From NCBI GenBank assembly GCA_964413635.1, contig CAYPTH010000001.1, positions 1 to 64,000 of the forward strand: DNA of 64,000 bases, written 5' to 3'. Positions within the stretch are counted from its first letter, which is position 1, and every line of letters begins with the position of its first letter. Source of the stretch: CAYFQV01 sp964413635. Its GTDB lineage: Bacteria > Spirochaetota > Spirochaetia > DSM-27196 > PWMO01. Shown in pieces: positions 31,530-40,683 of the stretch. The notes below the pieces were generated by a model that was not told where the DNA came from, made no database searches, and saw nothing but the letters and a program-made list of their open reading frames with translations. A program made the position numbers and the translations under genes.

Positions 31530-33446
31530 CTACTTCCTCTTTGGCCGCCCCAATCGCGCCTTCTTCAGGACTTTATCGGTGAGCTTCACCCCTTGGGACC
31601 GGACGCCCTTTATCTGGTAGTCCGCCACGGGAAACTCCTCCTCCACGACGCGGTAGCGCCGGTTCGGATCGTAGTCGAGAACCGCCACGGCTTTCTGGTC
31701 GGTGGAGATATCGAGGAGCTTGCCTCCGTCCGGGACTAGATTGTAGCTCCGCCCCAGGATGAACTGCTCGATCCGGCAGCGCTTGAGATAGGTTTGGTCC
31801 TTCTCGTTCTTGTAGAGCACGGAGAAGACCTCCTTGGAGATCTCCTCCTTGTCGGCAAAGCCGCAGTAGTGCATCCCCTTGTCAACGAAGAGCTTCTCGG
31901 GAACATCAATGGCGGAGTAGGTGCCGCCCTTACGAACAACCACAATGCGGTCGTAGGGAGACACGTGGAAGAGGACACGCCCCGACTGCTGCCCGTAGCC
32001 GAGGTAGCCGGTCTTCTCATCGTAGCGCAAGGCGAGGTTGCGGTCGGCGGCTTCACGGACATCGACGCGGTCGAAGGAGGTGACTTCCGTGCGCCGTGGG
32101 TAGTTTTCCCCGTGCTTCTCGGACAGCGCCTCCAGGTAACCGATGGTGTAGGCGGTGATGTTTTTGAGATGCTTCGCGATCTCCTTGAGACGCTCCTCGA
32201 TCTGGCGCATCTCCTCCCGCGCTTTGTTGATATCGTAGAGGGAGATCCTTCGGATGGGAATCTTCAAGAGACGTTCCACATCCTCCTCGGTGAGGGCTCG
32301 CGGAAGCTCCTTTGTGAAGGGCTCGAAGCCGGTGAAGACCGCCTCGACCACCGCTTCCTGGGTCTCCATCTCCTCAATGCGCTTGTAGATCCGCTCCTCG
32401 ACGAAGATGCGCTCCAAGGTCCGCGCCTGCAGCTTCTCCTTGAGGTTGTGCCGCTCGAGCTCGAGCTCACGCTTGAGAATCTCGACGAGGCGCTGGGCGT
32501 GGTACTGAATAATCTCGGTCACCGACATAATGGCGGGGCGGTTGTCTTTGATCACCAGCGGATTGACCGAGATCGATGTCTCGCAGTCGGTGAATGCGTA
32601 GAGGGCGTCGACGACCTCCTGGGAGTGGACGCCTCGGGCGAGCTTTATCTCGATCTCCACCTCCTCGCTGGTGTAGTCGTAGATGCTCGCAATCTTCAGC
32701 TTCCCGCGCTTTGCCGCCGTTTCAATGGAGGCAATAAGACTCTCCGTCGTCGAGCCGAAGGGGAGCTCACGAATGACAATACGCTTGGGATCTTTGGTAT
32801 CGAGCTTAGCGCGAACCAGGACCTTGCCGCGACCATCGTTGTATTCCTTCACATCGATGAATCCGCCGTGCTGGAAGTCCGGATAGAGCTCAACCGTCTC
32901 CCCGCGGAGCGCCGCGGCCATGGCTTGGAGAACCTCGTCGAAATTGTGGGGCAGAACCTTCGTGGACATGCCGACGGCAATGCCTTCGGCGCCGTGGACG
33001 AGCACGAGGGGCACCTTGGCCGGGAAGACCACCGGCTCGCGGTTGCGGCCGTCGTAGGAGTCGTCGTAGTCGGTTATCTGCGGATCGTGGAGGAGCTCCT
33101 TGGCCAGGGGGGTAATACGGCACTCGATGTAGCGGCTCGCCGAGGCCTCATCACCGGTGAGGACATTTCCGAAGTTTCCCTGCTTGTCGATGAGGAGGTC
33201 CTTATTGGCCAGGACAACCAGGGCCGAGTAGATGGATGCGTCGCCGTGGGGGTGGTAGCGCATGGCGTGGCCGACGACGTTGGCAACCTTGTGGAACTTG
33301 CCGTCGTCCATTTCGAAGAGGGAATGAAGAATGCGCCGCTGAACCGGCTTGAGGCCATCGTCCACGTGGGGAATGGCACGGTCCTTAATGACGTAAGAGG
33401 CGTACTCCAGGAAGTTCTTGTTGAAAACGGTCTTCGCGTAGGCCAT
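31530..33446 (-). CDS. parC: Type IIA DNA topoisomerase subunit A (ParC-like)
   Basis: The 638-residue catalytic subunit breaks and rejoins DNA. The N-terminal winged-helix region reads HVDDGLKPVQRRILHSLFEMDD, with the active-site Tyr106 in EASASRYIECRIT and the preceding YHPHGDASIYSALV and GQGN-equivalent QGNFGN. A coiled-coil tower (about 330-420) follows. The C-terminal part is shorter than in GyrA and lacks an obvious GyrA-box, favouring topoisomerase IV over gyrase. Its ATG overlaps the subunit B stop (TAATG). True gyrase genes are expected elsewhere; that was not seen here. Confidence 0.88.
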   Translation of the reverse strand: MAYAKTVFNKNFLEYASYVIKDRAIPHVDDGLKPVQRRILHSLFEMDDGKFHKVANVVGHAMRYHPHGDASIYSALVVLANKDLLIDKQGNFGNVLTGDEASASRYIECRITPLAKELLHDPQITDYDDSYDGRNREPVVFPAKVPLVLVHGAEGIAVGMSTKVLPHNFDEVLQAMAAALRGETVELYPDFQHGGFIDVKEYNDGRGKVLVRAKLDTKDPKRIVIRELPFGSTTESLIASIETAAKRGKLKIASIYDYTSEEVEIEIKLARGVHSQEVVDALYAFTDCETSISVNPLVIKDNRPAIMSVTEIIQYHAQRLVEILKRELELERHNLKEKLQARTLERIFVEERIYKRIEEMETQEAVVEAVFTGFEPFTKELPRALTEEDVERLLKIPIRRISLYDINKAREEMRQIEERLKEIAKHLKNITAYTIGYLEALSEKHGENYPRRTEVTSFDRVDVREAADRNLALRYDEKTGYLGYGQQSGRVLFHVSPYDRIVVVRKGGTYSAIDVPEKLFVDKGMHYCGFADKEEISKEVFSVLYKNEKDQTYLKRCRIEQFILGRSYNLVPDGGKLLDISTDQKAVAVLDYDPNRRYRVVEEEFPVADYQIKGVRSQGVKLTDKVLKKARLGRPKRK

Positions 33447-35245
33447 TAGACCAAGTTCTCCATGATGTAGCTCTTTCGATCCGGCGTGTTCTTGCCCATG
33501 TAGAAACTCAGGGTGTCGTCGATCTGCTGGATCGACTTCACGCTCACCTTCACAATGCGCATGTCATTGCCAATGAAGCGGCCGAACTCATTCGGTGAAA
33601 TCTCGCCGAGACCCTTGAAGCGGGTGACCTCGGGGTTGGAAATGCGCCGGCACGCCTCTTCGCGCTCCGATGGGCTGTAGCAGTACACCGTTTCCTTCTT
33701 GTTTCGCACCCGAAAGAGCGGCGTCTCGAGGATATACACCCGTCCGGAAACGACGAGCTCCTCGAAGAAGGTGAGAAAAAAGGTGAGCAAGAGGTTCCGA
33801 ATATGAAAGCCGTCGTGGTCGGCGTCGGTGGCAATCACAATGCGCTCGTAGCGAAGCCCCTCGACGTCGTTCTCTATGCCGAGGGCCATCATCATGTTGT
33901 AGAGCTCTTCGTTGCGGTAGATGTCGGCGCGCTTCCGGGCGTACATGTTCTGCGGCTTTCCGCGAAGAGAGAAGATGGCCTGGGTGTAGGGATCGCGGCT
34001 CGAGACCATGGAGCCGCTGGCCGACTGCCCCTCGGTGATGAAGATCGTCGACTCCTCGCCACGCTTGTCCCCGCGGTGGTACTTACAGTCCTTGAGGTTG
34101 GGGATCTTGAGGGCAATCCGCTTTGCCGCTTCCTTGGCCTCCTTCTTCACCGCGTTGAGCTCTTTGCGGAGCTTCTCGTTGTTGGCGATCTTCTGCTCGA
34201 GCTTCTTGGCGGCGCTCTGGTTCTTATGGAGAAAGTCGACCATGGCCGAACGCACGTCGTTCACGATCCAGCTTCGAATCTCCGTGTTCCCGAGTTTGTT
34301 CTTGGTCTGGCTCTCGAATACCGGGTTGAGGAGCTTCACGGAGACGGCGCCGGTCATGCCTTCGCGGACATCGATGCCCGAGTAGTTCTTCTTGAAGTAC
34401 TCATTGACGCCCTTGAGAATACCCTCCCGGAAGGCGCTCTGGTGGGTTCCGCCGTCGGAGGTGTACTGGCCGTTGACGAAGGAGAAGTAGGTCTCTCCGT
34501 AGTTGTTCGTACTAGTAACGGCGAACTCCAGATGCTGACCCCGGTGGTGGGCAATGGGATAGACCGTGTCGTCGCCGACCTCGGAGTGGAGGAGATCGTA
34601 GAGGCCGTTCTTGGAGAGGAACTTCTTCTTGCCGAGATGAAGGGTGAGCCCGCTGTTGAGGTAGGCGTAGTTCCAGAGGCGCTGCTCAATGAACTCCTCA
34701 TTGTACTCGTACTCGCCAAAGATCTCCGCATCGGGAATGAACTCGACGTAGGTGCCGTTTGGCTCCTTGCTTGTCTTGCCCTTGCGCTCCTTCTGCAGCT
34801 CGCCCTTTGAAAAGACCGCCTCGAAGTAGCTGTTGTCCCGGAAGGAGACGACGCGGAAGTGCGAGGAGAGGGCGTTCACCGCCTTGGTACCGACGCCGTT
34901 CAAGCCCACGGAGAACTGAAAGACCTCGTCATTGTACTTGGCGCCCGTGTTGATGACCGAGACGCAATCAATGACCTTCCCCAGCGGAATGCCGCGCCCG
35001 TAATCCCGGACGATCACCTTTCCATTGTTGAGCTGGACGCGAATCGTGTTTCCGTGGCCCATGATGAACTCATCCACACTATTGTCGATGACTTCCTTGA
35101 GCAGGATGTAGATGCCGTCGTCCAGGTTGCTCCCGTCGCCGAGCCGGCCAATATACATGCCGGTCCGAAGACGAATGTGCTCCAGGGACGAGAGTGTCTT
35201 GACCTTACTCTCGTCGTAGGTGTGCGTGTTCTGCTTGGTACCCAT
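33446..35245 (-). CDS. parE: Type IIA DNA topoisomerase subunit B (ParE-like)
   Basis: The 599-residue ATPase subunit has GHKL motifs EVIDNSVDEF and DYGRGIPLGK with the ATP lid VGLNGVGTKAVNALS; a transducer domain with lysine-rich segments; and the TOPRIM domain FITEGQSASGSM and IATDADHDGFHI, which carry the metal-binding residues. The C-terminal GLGEISPNEFGRFIG is conserved. The ATG at 35245 follows GGGAG and is preferred to a TTG six codons upstream. It is transcribed with the A subunit and is divergent from a lipoprotein gene across about 140 bases. Confidence 0.9.
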   Translation of the reverse strand: MGTKQNTHTYDESKVKTLSSLEHIRLRTGMYIGRLGDGSNLDDGIYILLKEVIDNSVDEFIMGHGNTIRVQLNNGKVIVRDYGRGIPLGKVIDCVSVINTGAKYNDEVFQFSVGLNGVGTKAVNALSSHFRVVSFRDNSYFEAVFSKGELQKERKGKTSKEPNGTYVEFIPDAEIFGEYEYNEEFIEQRLWNYAYLNSGLTLHLGKKKFLSKNGLYDLLHSEVGDDTVYPIAHHRGQHLEFAVTSTNNYGETYFSFVNGQYTSDGGTHQSAFREGILKGVNEYFKKNYSGIDVREGMTGAVSVKLLNPVFESQTKNKLGNTEIRSWIVNDVRSAMVDFLHKNQSAAKKLEQKIANNEKLRKELNAVKKEAKEAAKRIALKIPNLKDCKYHRGDKRGEESTIFITEGQSASGSMVSSRDPYTQAIFSLRGKPQNMYARKRADIYRNEELYNMMMALGIENDVEGLRYERIVIATDADHDGFHIRNLLLTFFLTFFEELVVSGRVYILETPLFRVRNKKETVYCYSPSEREEACRRISNPEVTRFKGLGEISPNEFGRFIGNDMRIVKVSVKSIQQIDDTLSFYMGKNTPDRKSYIMENLV

Positions 35246-35340
35246 GTTTCTCCCAGTTGCCAATCATGTATGAATTTAGCCGATTTTCGCGCAGAGCGCC
35301 AGTGGTTCTTTCCCCGGTGCCGGCTTTCGTCCGCCACGCC

Positions 35341-35348
35341 GGGGGGGG
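35341..35348. repeat. Homopolymeric G tract (8 G) in the parE/lipoprotein divergent region
   Basis: Eight consecutive G bases directly precede a weak plus-strand -35-like TGGACT (35349-35354), which is 17 bases from GATACC (35372-35377). Such tracts can change length by slippage, and poly-G tracts next to promoters are known to vary expression in treponemes. Whether this one varies cannot be judged from one sequence. Confidence 0.5.
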
Positions 35349-35383
35349 TGGACTCACGGCGCAATTTGGCCGATACCTTTCCT

Positions 35384-36418
35384 GTGCGCGCACGTTACCG
35401 AATCAGCAAGGCCCTCACAAGCACCACCCGAACGGCCGCCGCTATCGCAATCGGGGTGTCGGTCCTTCTTCTCTCATCCTGCGCGACGGCGGAGCTTGAG
35501 CGGCTCGACGTCGCGCTTTCCGAAGCGCGCGCGGAGGTGAATGCGCTCTCCAGTCGCGTTGAAAAGCTCGAAAACCGAAACCGAGCGGCGAGGGAACGCG
35601 CCGCGACTCTCGAGAGAGAGCTCGAGCAAATGCAGGCACGTCTTTCGACGGTCCTAGAGCTCACCGGAACCGAATCCCCGGAAGCGGCCGTTCAAGAGAT
35701 AGAATCCCTCCTGCAAGAAGTCGAGTCCTTACGCGAGCTGATAGAGGATCAAGCCTTCGCGCGGAGTCTCCTCGAAGCGCTTCCGGCGGCGCCGCGGAAC
35801 GGTCCCGAAGCGGCTCCGTCGGACCCGCCGCCGGAGCCGGCGCGGCCCGAGGCGCCCGCGGAGTCGGCCGCGCCCGCCTCAGCGGGATTGGACCCACGCG
35901 TCCTCGCTGGATTCATCCAGGTGGATGAGATCCAAAGCACCTACATTGGAGAGGCAGATCCTCTACCCGAAGACCCGCGTCTCGCGGTAACGAGAGACAC
36001 AAGCCGCCCGCGGATCTACCTCCCGCGGAGCCTTCGAGACCAAGAAACGACAGTTGCGCCTGTGGTCTTCGACGGTGAGGACCCTCAACTGGCGATCATG
36101 GTCAAGGTCACCTATCCCGCCTCGGAAGCGCCGCTCTATCTCCAAAGTGTCGAGGTGACGGGCGCGGGCAATGCCGCTCAAGTCGCGCTACTCGAAGTGC
36201 GACGACAGACGACCGGTTCGCTCCGCATGGAAGAGGCAATCGTCACAAACCCCGCTACCGTGCGTACCCTGACAACGCTGTTGATCGCCCACGACCCACC
36301 CCGCCTCGAGTTTCACGGCAACGCCAGATCGGTGCAAAAAAAGGCCCCGCAGGAGCTGCGGGGCGATGTGGCTGCCGTTGTCTACACCTTTCGCGCCCTC
36401 GGCGGTGAGGTGGATTAG
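35384..36418 (+). CDS. Coiled-coil lipoprotein with Pro/Ala-rich linker, unknown function
   Basis: Starting from the GTG at 35384, the 344-residue product has a lipoprotein signal (AAAIAIGVSVLLLSSC, lipobox LSSC), an N-terminal coiled coil (about 30-95: ELERLDVALSEARAEVNALSSRVEKLENRNRAARERAATLERELEQM), a Pro/Ala/Glu-rich linker (about 135-165) and a C-terminal beta-rich domain ending in AAVVYTFRALGGEVD. An in-frame ATG at 35270 would add 38 residues that hide the lipoprotein signal, so the shorter form is preferred; neither has a good ribosome site. Its 3' end contains the clpC operon terminator on the opposite strand. Confidence 0.7.
   Translation: MRARYRISKALTSTTRTAAAIAIGVSVLLLSSCATAELERLDVALSEARAEVNALSSRVEKLENRNRAARERAATLERELEQMQARLSTVLELTGTESPEAAVQEIESLLQEVESLRELIEDQAFARSLLEALPAAPRNGPEAAPSDPPPEPARPEAPAESAAPASAGLDPRVLAGFIQVDEIQSTYIGEADPLPEDPRLAVTRDTSRPRIYLPRSLRDQETTVAPVVFDGEDPQLAIMVKVTYPASEAPLYLQSVEVTGAGNAAQVALLEVRRQTTGSLRMEEAIVTNPATVRTLTTLLIAHDPPRLEFHGNARSVQKKAPQELRGDVAAVVYTFRALGGEVD
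36336..36363 (-). terminator. Intrinsic terminator of the mcsA-mcsB-clpC operon
   Basis: Read on the minus strand: CCCCGCAG, loop CTC, CTGCGGGG (36345-36363), then CC and seven T (36336-36342). A perfect 8-bp GC-rich stem plus T-run is a textbook Rho-independent terminator, about 90 bases past the clpC stop. It lies wholly inside the C-terminal coding sequence of the convergent lipoprotein gene. Confidence 0.88.
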
Positions 36419-36455
36419 ACCCCGAGGCGCCCGGCGGGCACCTCTTCTCGAGGTC

Positions 36456-38993
36456 CTATGCGCTCCCACTCGTCACCGGAAGCTGCTCTTGCTCTTTGTC
36501 TTTGTCTTTGTTTTTCTTCGACTGCTTGTTCCGGAAGCTAATCTTGCCGTTCCGCAAGGTCACTACCACGTGGCTCCCCTCGCCGAAGCGGCCGCGTAGC
36601 ACCTCCATGGAGAGAGGATCCTCGATCTCCTTCTGGATGGTGCGGCGCAAGGGGCGCGCGCCAAACTTCACATCGAAGCCGCCATGGATAATGTGCTCCT
36701 TGGCGTTCTTCGTCACTTCGAGAACGATCTCCTTCTCGGCGAGGCGCTTCTGCACTTCTGCAAGAAGAATATCCAAGATGCGTCGCACCTCGCCTTCGGT
36801 AAGGCTGTGGAACACGACGGTTTCATCCACGCGGTTGAGGAACTCCGGCCTGAAGAGTCGGCGAAGCTCGTTCATCGCGCTGGACTTGATCTCCTTGTAG
36901 TCCATGAGCCCTTCGGCGGTCTGGAATCCGACCATGGACTCACGGGAGATCTCCCGTGCACCGGCATTCGAGGTCATGATCATGACCGTATTCCGGAAGG
37001 ACACGGTGTGTCCGAGGTTGTCCTGAAGCTGTCCCTCTTCGAGGACCTGCAGGAGAATGTTGAACACGTCCGGATGCGCCTTCTCGATCTCGTCCAAGAG
37101 AATGACGCTGTACGGCTTGCGTCGAATCTTTTCCGTGAGCAAGCCACCCTCGTCATAGCCGACGTAGCCCGGGGGCGCACCAACGAGTCTGGATACGTTG
37201 TGCTTCTCCATGAAATCCGACATGTCGATGCGGAGAAGCGCATCTTCGCTGCCGAAGAGAAACTCCGCCAAGGTCTTGGCGAGGAGCGACTTTCCAACGC
37301 CCGTGGGCCCGAGAAAGATAAAGGAACCCATTGGCCGGGCGGTTGAGCTCAGGCCGGTACGGGAGCGACGAATTGCCGAGGACACCGCCTGAATGGCCTG
37401 ATCCTGCCCAATAACTTTCTTGTGGAGCTCCTTCTCGATATGCAGGAGCTTCTCCTGCTCGCTCTGTGCCAGCCGTGCCAGTGGAATACCCGTTATGTCT
37501 GAAAGCACGTGCTGAATGTCATCGGAATCGACCACATTCTGCTCCGTCTTCAGCGTGACCTTCCACTCGTTCTTCAGCTCCTCGACCTTCGTCTTGAGCT
37601 GTCGAACCTGGTCGCGAACGGCGGCGGCGCGCTCATAGTTCTGGGAGTTGACCAGAGAGAGTTTCTCCTGGTTGAGCTCCTCAATCTGTCGCTCGAGCTC
37701 GGCGAGCTCGGTTGGTCGCACGCTGTTGTGAATGCGCTTGCGCGAGCCGGCTTCATCGATCAAGTCGATAGCCTTGTCCGGCAGATATCGATCAGTGACG
37801 TAGCGGTTCGACAGCAGTGCCGCCACCTCGAGAGCGCCGGGGGTGTAGGTCACGTTGTGATGTTCCTCGTAGCTCTCCCGGATTCCCTTCAGGATCTCGA
37901 TGGTCTCTTCTACCGCAGGCTCATCAACAAAGATGGTCTGAAAGCGGCGCTCGAGGGCCGCGTCCTTCTCAATGTACTTCTTGTACTCGTTGAGGGTCGT
38001 CGCACCAATGCACTGAATCTCGCCACGGGAGAGGGCGGGTTTCAGCATGTTGGACGCATCAATTGCGCCCTCCGCACCGCCGGCGCCAATGATGGTATGG
38101 AGCTCGTCGATGAAGAGGACGACGTTCCCCGCGTTTATGATCTCCTTCATGACGCGCTTCAAGCGCTCTTCGAACTCGCCGCGGTACTTGGTTCCGGCAA
38201 TGAGCGATGCCAGATCGAGCGTAAGAACGCGCTTCCCGATCAGAACCTCCGGCGCCGTATTGTCGACGATCTTCTGGGCTAGACCTTCTACAATTGCAGT
38301 CTTTCCGACCCCTGGCTCTCCAATGAGAACGGGGTTGTTCTTCGTGCGTCGTGCAAGGATCTGAATGACACGATCGATCTCCTTCTGTCGCCCCACAACC
38401 GCATCTAGCTTCGTCTCACGAGCTTGTTGGGTGAGATCGCGGGCGAATTCGTCCAGGGTGGGCGTCGTCTTCTTCGATGTTTGCGATCCCTGTCCGCTCT
38501 TGCGCTTCTGCTGAGGCAGTCGAGGCGCGCCTTGGCCGCCGCTTGCGCTCGCGCTCGTACCACTCAGCTCGCTGATGACCTCGCGAAGCGTATCAATGGT
38601 GATGTTGTTCTGCTGCAGAAACTTGGCGGTTTCGCCGTCATCCTCTCGCAGGCAGGCAAGCAGGAGATGCTCCGTGCCAATGTATTCGTGGCCGAGATTC
38701 CTGGCTTCCTCGGCCGAGTCTTCGAGGACCTTCTTGCCCCGTGGAGACGGAGGCACGTCTCCGAGGATGAAACCTCCCCGTTTCTTTGGTATGGCTTTCT
38801 CGATCTCGAGCTGCATCTTGGCGGGGTCAATCATGACCTTTTCAAGGGCTTTATAGCCGAGACCGCCCCCCTCCTTCAGGAGGGCGAGCACAATGTGCTC
38901 CGGAAGAAGCTGATCCGAGTGAAACCGTTTCGCTTCGTCCTGAGCCAGGACCGTTAATACTTTCTGTGCTCGCTGGGTAAGTCCCTTGAACAT
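36456..38993 (-). CDS. clpC: AAA+ protease ATPase ClpC
   Basis: The 845-residue unfoldase feeds substrates to ClpP. Layout: an N-terminal double Clp-N repeat (about 1-145); AAA module 1 with Walker A GEPGVGKT and Walker B VVLFIDELHT; the ClpC-type middle domain with a UVR-like coiled coil (NYERAAAVRDQVRQLKTKVEEL); AAA module 2 with Walker A GPTGVGKS and VILLDEIEKAH; and a D2-small domain with FGARPLRRTIQ. A Lys/Asp/Glu-rich tail closes it. GGAGG lies eight bases before the ATG. It is cotranscribed with mcsB and mcsA and ends at a strong terminator. ClpC with McsB degrades arginine-phosphorylated proteins in bacteria carrying this module. Confidence 0.96.
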   Translation of the reverse strand: MFKGLTQRAQKVLTVLAQDEAKRFHSDQLLPEHIVLALLKEGGGLGYKALEKVMIDPAKMQLEIEKAIPKKRGGFILGDVPPSPRGKKVLEDSAEEARNLGHEYIGTEHLLLACLREDDGETAKFLQQNNITIDTLREVISELSGTSASASGGQGAPRLPQQKRKSGQGSQTSKKTTPTLDEFARDLTQQARETKLDAVVGRQKEIDRVIQILARRTKNNPVLIGEPGVGKTAIVEGLAQKIVDNTAPEVLIGKRVLTLDLASLIAGTKYRGEFEERLKRVMKEIINAGNVVLFIDELHTIIGAGGAEGAIDASNMLKPALSRGEIQCIGATTLNEYKKYIEKDAALERRFQTIFVDEPAVEETIEILKGIRESYEEHHNVTYTPGALEVAALLSNRYVTDRYLPDKAIDLIDEAGSRKRIHNSVRPTELAELERQIEELNQEKLSLVNSQNYERAAAVRDQVRQLKTKVEELKNEWKVTLKTEQNVVDSDDIQHVLSDITGIPLARLAQSEQEKLLHIEKELHKKVIGQDQAIQAVSSAIRRSRTGLSSTARPMGSFIFLGPTGVGKSLLAKTLAEFLFGSEDALLRIDMSDFMEKHNVSRLVGAPPGYVGYDEGGLLTEKIRRKPYSVILLDEIEKAHPDVFNILLQVLEEGQLQDNLGHTVSFRNTVMIMTSNAGAREISRESMVGFQTAEGLMDYKEIKSSAMNELRRLFRPEFLNRVDETVVFHSLTEGEVRRILDILLAEVQKRLAEKEIVLEVTKNAKEHIIHGGFDVKFGARPLRRTIQKEIEDPLSMEVLRGRFGEGSHVVVTLRNGKISFRNKQSKKNKDKDKEQEQLPVTSGSA

Positions 38994-39009
38994 GCATTTT
39001 CCTCCCGAG

Positions 39010-40068
39010 TCAACGAATTGACTCCAGTTGTTGTCTCAATAGTAGCGCCCGCCGCTCGTTTACCGTACTTCCTTTTCCACCTTTTCGACCGCCACTTCGA
39101 CCGTGAGCAATCAGGGAGGGTTGCGATAAAAAGAACAACGATGTGATCTGCGGCAGACTCGGCGACTCGATCATCCCGGTTATTGCCGCGAGGCGAAGGC
39201 GAGAAACCAAATGAACCGCCTCTTCGCCACCTATCGCGCCGGTGTTCTTGAGGAACCCGATCGCCTCATCGATATTGCGGCGAATCTCGTCGCCTTGGGT
39301 CTCGAGAAGCGTATCTCGTGCCTCACGCTCATAATGTACCAACGCGGAAATGGGGGCTTCAAGTTTTTCGATCAGCTCGCTCTCGGCGTTGCCCAATGCG
39401 TGAGCGTTGCTCAGTAGCATCAAATCCCCCAGCGAAACACGACTACTCGCCGGAAAAATCTCGTACTTCACACCCTCGGCGTCAACAGTGTTGAACGCCT
39501 CTCCAAGCCCTCCCGTTTCCGCAAGGGCGGGCAGATGCAGCAGGGTGGTCGCGCGTAAACCCGTCCCCACATCCCGCATATCGGCAGTGAAGTAGCCCAT
39601 CCGTAGCGAAACCGAGAAGACCATCTCCGAATCCAACACCTGCTCCAGCTCAGATACCCGCGTATAGAGGCGCTGCAGAGCCAGGCCGGGGGCAAGGCCC
39701 ACAATGCGAATGTGATCCGTAGCGTTTACGTGAACCCGGAGCTCCCTGTCCTCGTTGAGATACAGGGTGTCACCACGTTCTTCCTCGGAGGCGTCAACCG
39801 CATTGGACTCAACGAGCATGCGCAACTGCTCTTCGGATAGCCGGTGCACATCAATCCGGGTGAACCGCGCGTCCTGGTCATCGAGAATGCGACGGACCTC
39901 CTTCTCCACCCTGTTTCGCGCGTGGGCGTTCATGGAGCGCGGGAAGGGATACTCCTCGATATTGCGAGCCAGACGCACCCGAGAGGAAATAACCACATCG
40001 CTCTCGGGCCCTTCCCCGGCGTACCAGTCGGGCAGCTTGAAAAGGTTCGAGTCAATCACGGAAGACAC
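39010..40068 (-). CDS. mcsB: Protein-arginine kinase McsB
   Basis: The 352-residue kinase of the phosphagen-kinase fold phosphorylates arginine side chains and marks proteins for ClpCP. Visible landmarks: the start VVISSRVRLARNIEEYPFP, LSEEQLRMLVESNAVDASEEERGDTLYLNEDRELRVHVNATDHIRI and GYFTADMRDVGTGLRATTLLHLPALAETG with the catalytic-site region, and a C-terminal helical part ending GSTVNERRALLLRQQLESIR. The start is a GTG directly after the mcsA stop, with GAGGAG close by. mcsA, mcsB and clpC form one operon; no ctsR gene is present, unlike Bacillus. Confidence 0.95.
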   Translation of the reverse strand: MSSVIDSNLFKLPDWYAGEGPESDVVISSRVRLARNIEEYPFPRSMNAHARNRVEKEVRRILDDQDARFTRIDVHRLSEEQLRMLVESNAVDASEEERGDTLYLNEDRELRVHVNATDHIRIVGLAPGLALQRLYTRVSELEQVLDSEMVFSVSLRMGYFTADMRDVGTGLRATTLLHLPALAETGGLGEAFNTVDAEGVKYEIFPASSRVSLGDLMLLSNAHALGNAESELIEKLEAPISALVHYEREARDTLLETQGDEIRRNIDEAIGFLKNTGAIGGEEAVHLVSRLRLAAITGMIESPSLPQITSLFFLSQPSLIAHGRSGGRKGGKGSTVNERRALLLRQQLESIR

Positions 40069-40563
40069 TCACTCCTCGACACTCCAATGGAGCTCGTCCC
40101 GGTGCCGAATCTCATCGCGGATCCCGGCGGCGGCTTCGTAGTCCTCGTGCTCCAGGGCGCTGTTCAAGCGATCTCTCAGTCGCTCCCGTTCCAGGTAGGT
40201 CCACCGGAGCGGCTCCAAGCGCTTCGGCAGCGCCCCGAGGTGCCCGACGGCCACGACACCCTCTCCGAGGATTGCGTTGAGCTCCCGGTGAAAGGTGACG
40301 TAGCAACTCGGGCACCCTACCCGCCCCGTCTTCCGGAGCTCCATGAGCGTTGTTCCGCAATCGGGGCAGGCGTCGTCCTGCCGTTGGGTGAATAGCTGGG
40401 AAAAGAGGTCGCGGTACCGAGGCTTCACGGCGGGCTTTCCAGACACCACCCCGAGCTCGGCGGCGCAGGCCTCGCAGAGCCAGTAGCGGCGGACCTGGCT
40501 TCCCCAACGCTGGTCGAGTCGAATGGTTCCGCTATCACTACCGCAGCGACTGCACACGTACAT
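40069..40563 (-). CDS. mcsA: McsB activator McsA (zinc-finger, UVR motif protein)
   Basis: The 164-residue partner of McsB has two CxxC zinc knuckles, CSRCGSDSG with CEACAAELG, and CPDCGTTLMELRKTGRVGCPSC, followed by a helical C-terminal UVR motif (LRDRLNSALEHEDYEAAAGIRDEIRHRD) of the type that contacts ClpC. The ATG at 40563 has a strong GGGAGGTC site; an upstream extension of 28 codons would run over the promoter. It is first gene of the operon. Confidence 0.94.
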   Translation of the reverse strand: MYVCSRCGSDSGTIRLDQRWGSQVRRYWLCEACAAELGVVSGKPAVKPRYRDLFSQLFTQRQDDACPDCGTTLMELRKTGRVGCPSCYVTFHRELNAILGEGVVAVGHLGALPKRLEPLRWTYLERERLRDRLNSALEHEDYEAAAGIRDEIRHRDELHWSVEE

Positions 40564-40637
40564 GCGAGACCTCCCTATCAGATTGTAGTCGGTACCAAGA
40601 CGGATGTGATGTCCGATTGAATCCAGCTCTCGATCAG

Positions 40638-40666
40638 AATATAGCATCGCACCCGACAGGCGGCAA
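40638..40666 (-). promoter_or_regulatory. Sigma70 promoter of mcsA-mcsB-clpC
   Basis: On the minus strand TTGCCG (40661-40666) and TATATT (40638-40643) are exactly 17 bases apart, about 75 bases upstream of the mcsA ATG. I found no CtsR-type heptad repeat (GGTCAAA) or CIRCE element nearby, so heat or stress control must use another system, or the operon is constitutive. Confidence 0.72.
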
Positions 40667-40683
40667 TGATCGCAGCGCCGTGA

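Noticed and set aside
31794..33449. A long plus-strand open frame of 551 codons
   Set aside because: It is exactly antisense to the topoisomerase A gene, has no family-like sequence, and exists because of the GC-rich third-position bias.
40564..40683. CtsR or CIRCE operator before mcsA
   Set aside because: No GGTCAAA heptads or inverted nine-base CIRCE arms were found in this stretch; only a sigma70-type promoter is visible.
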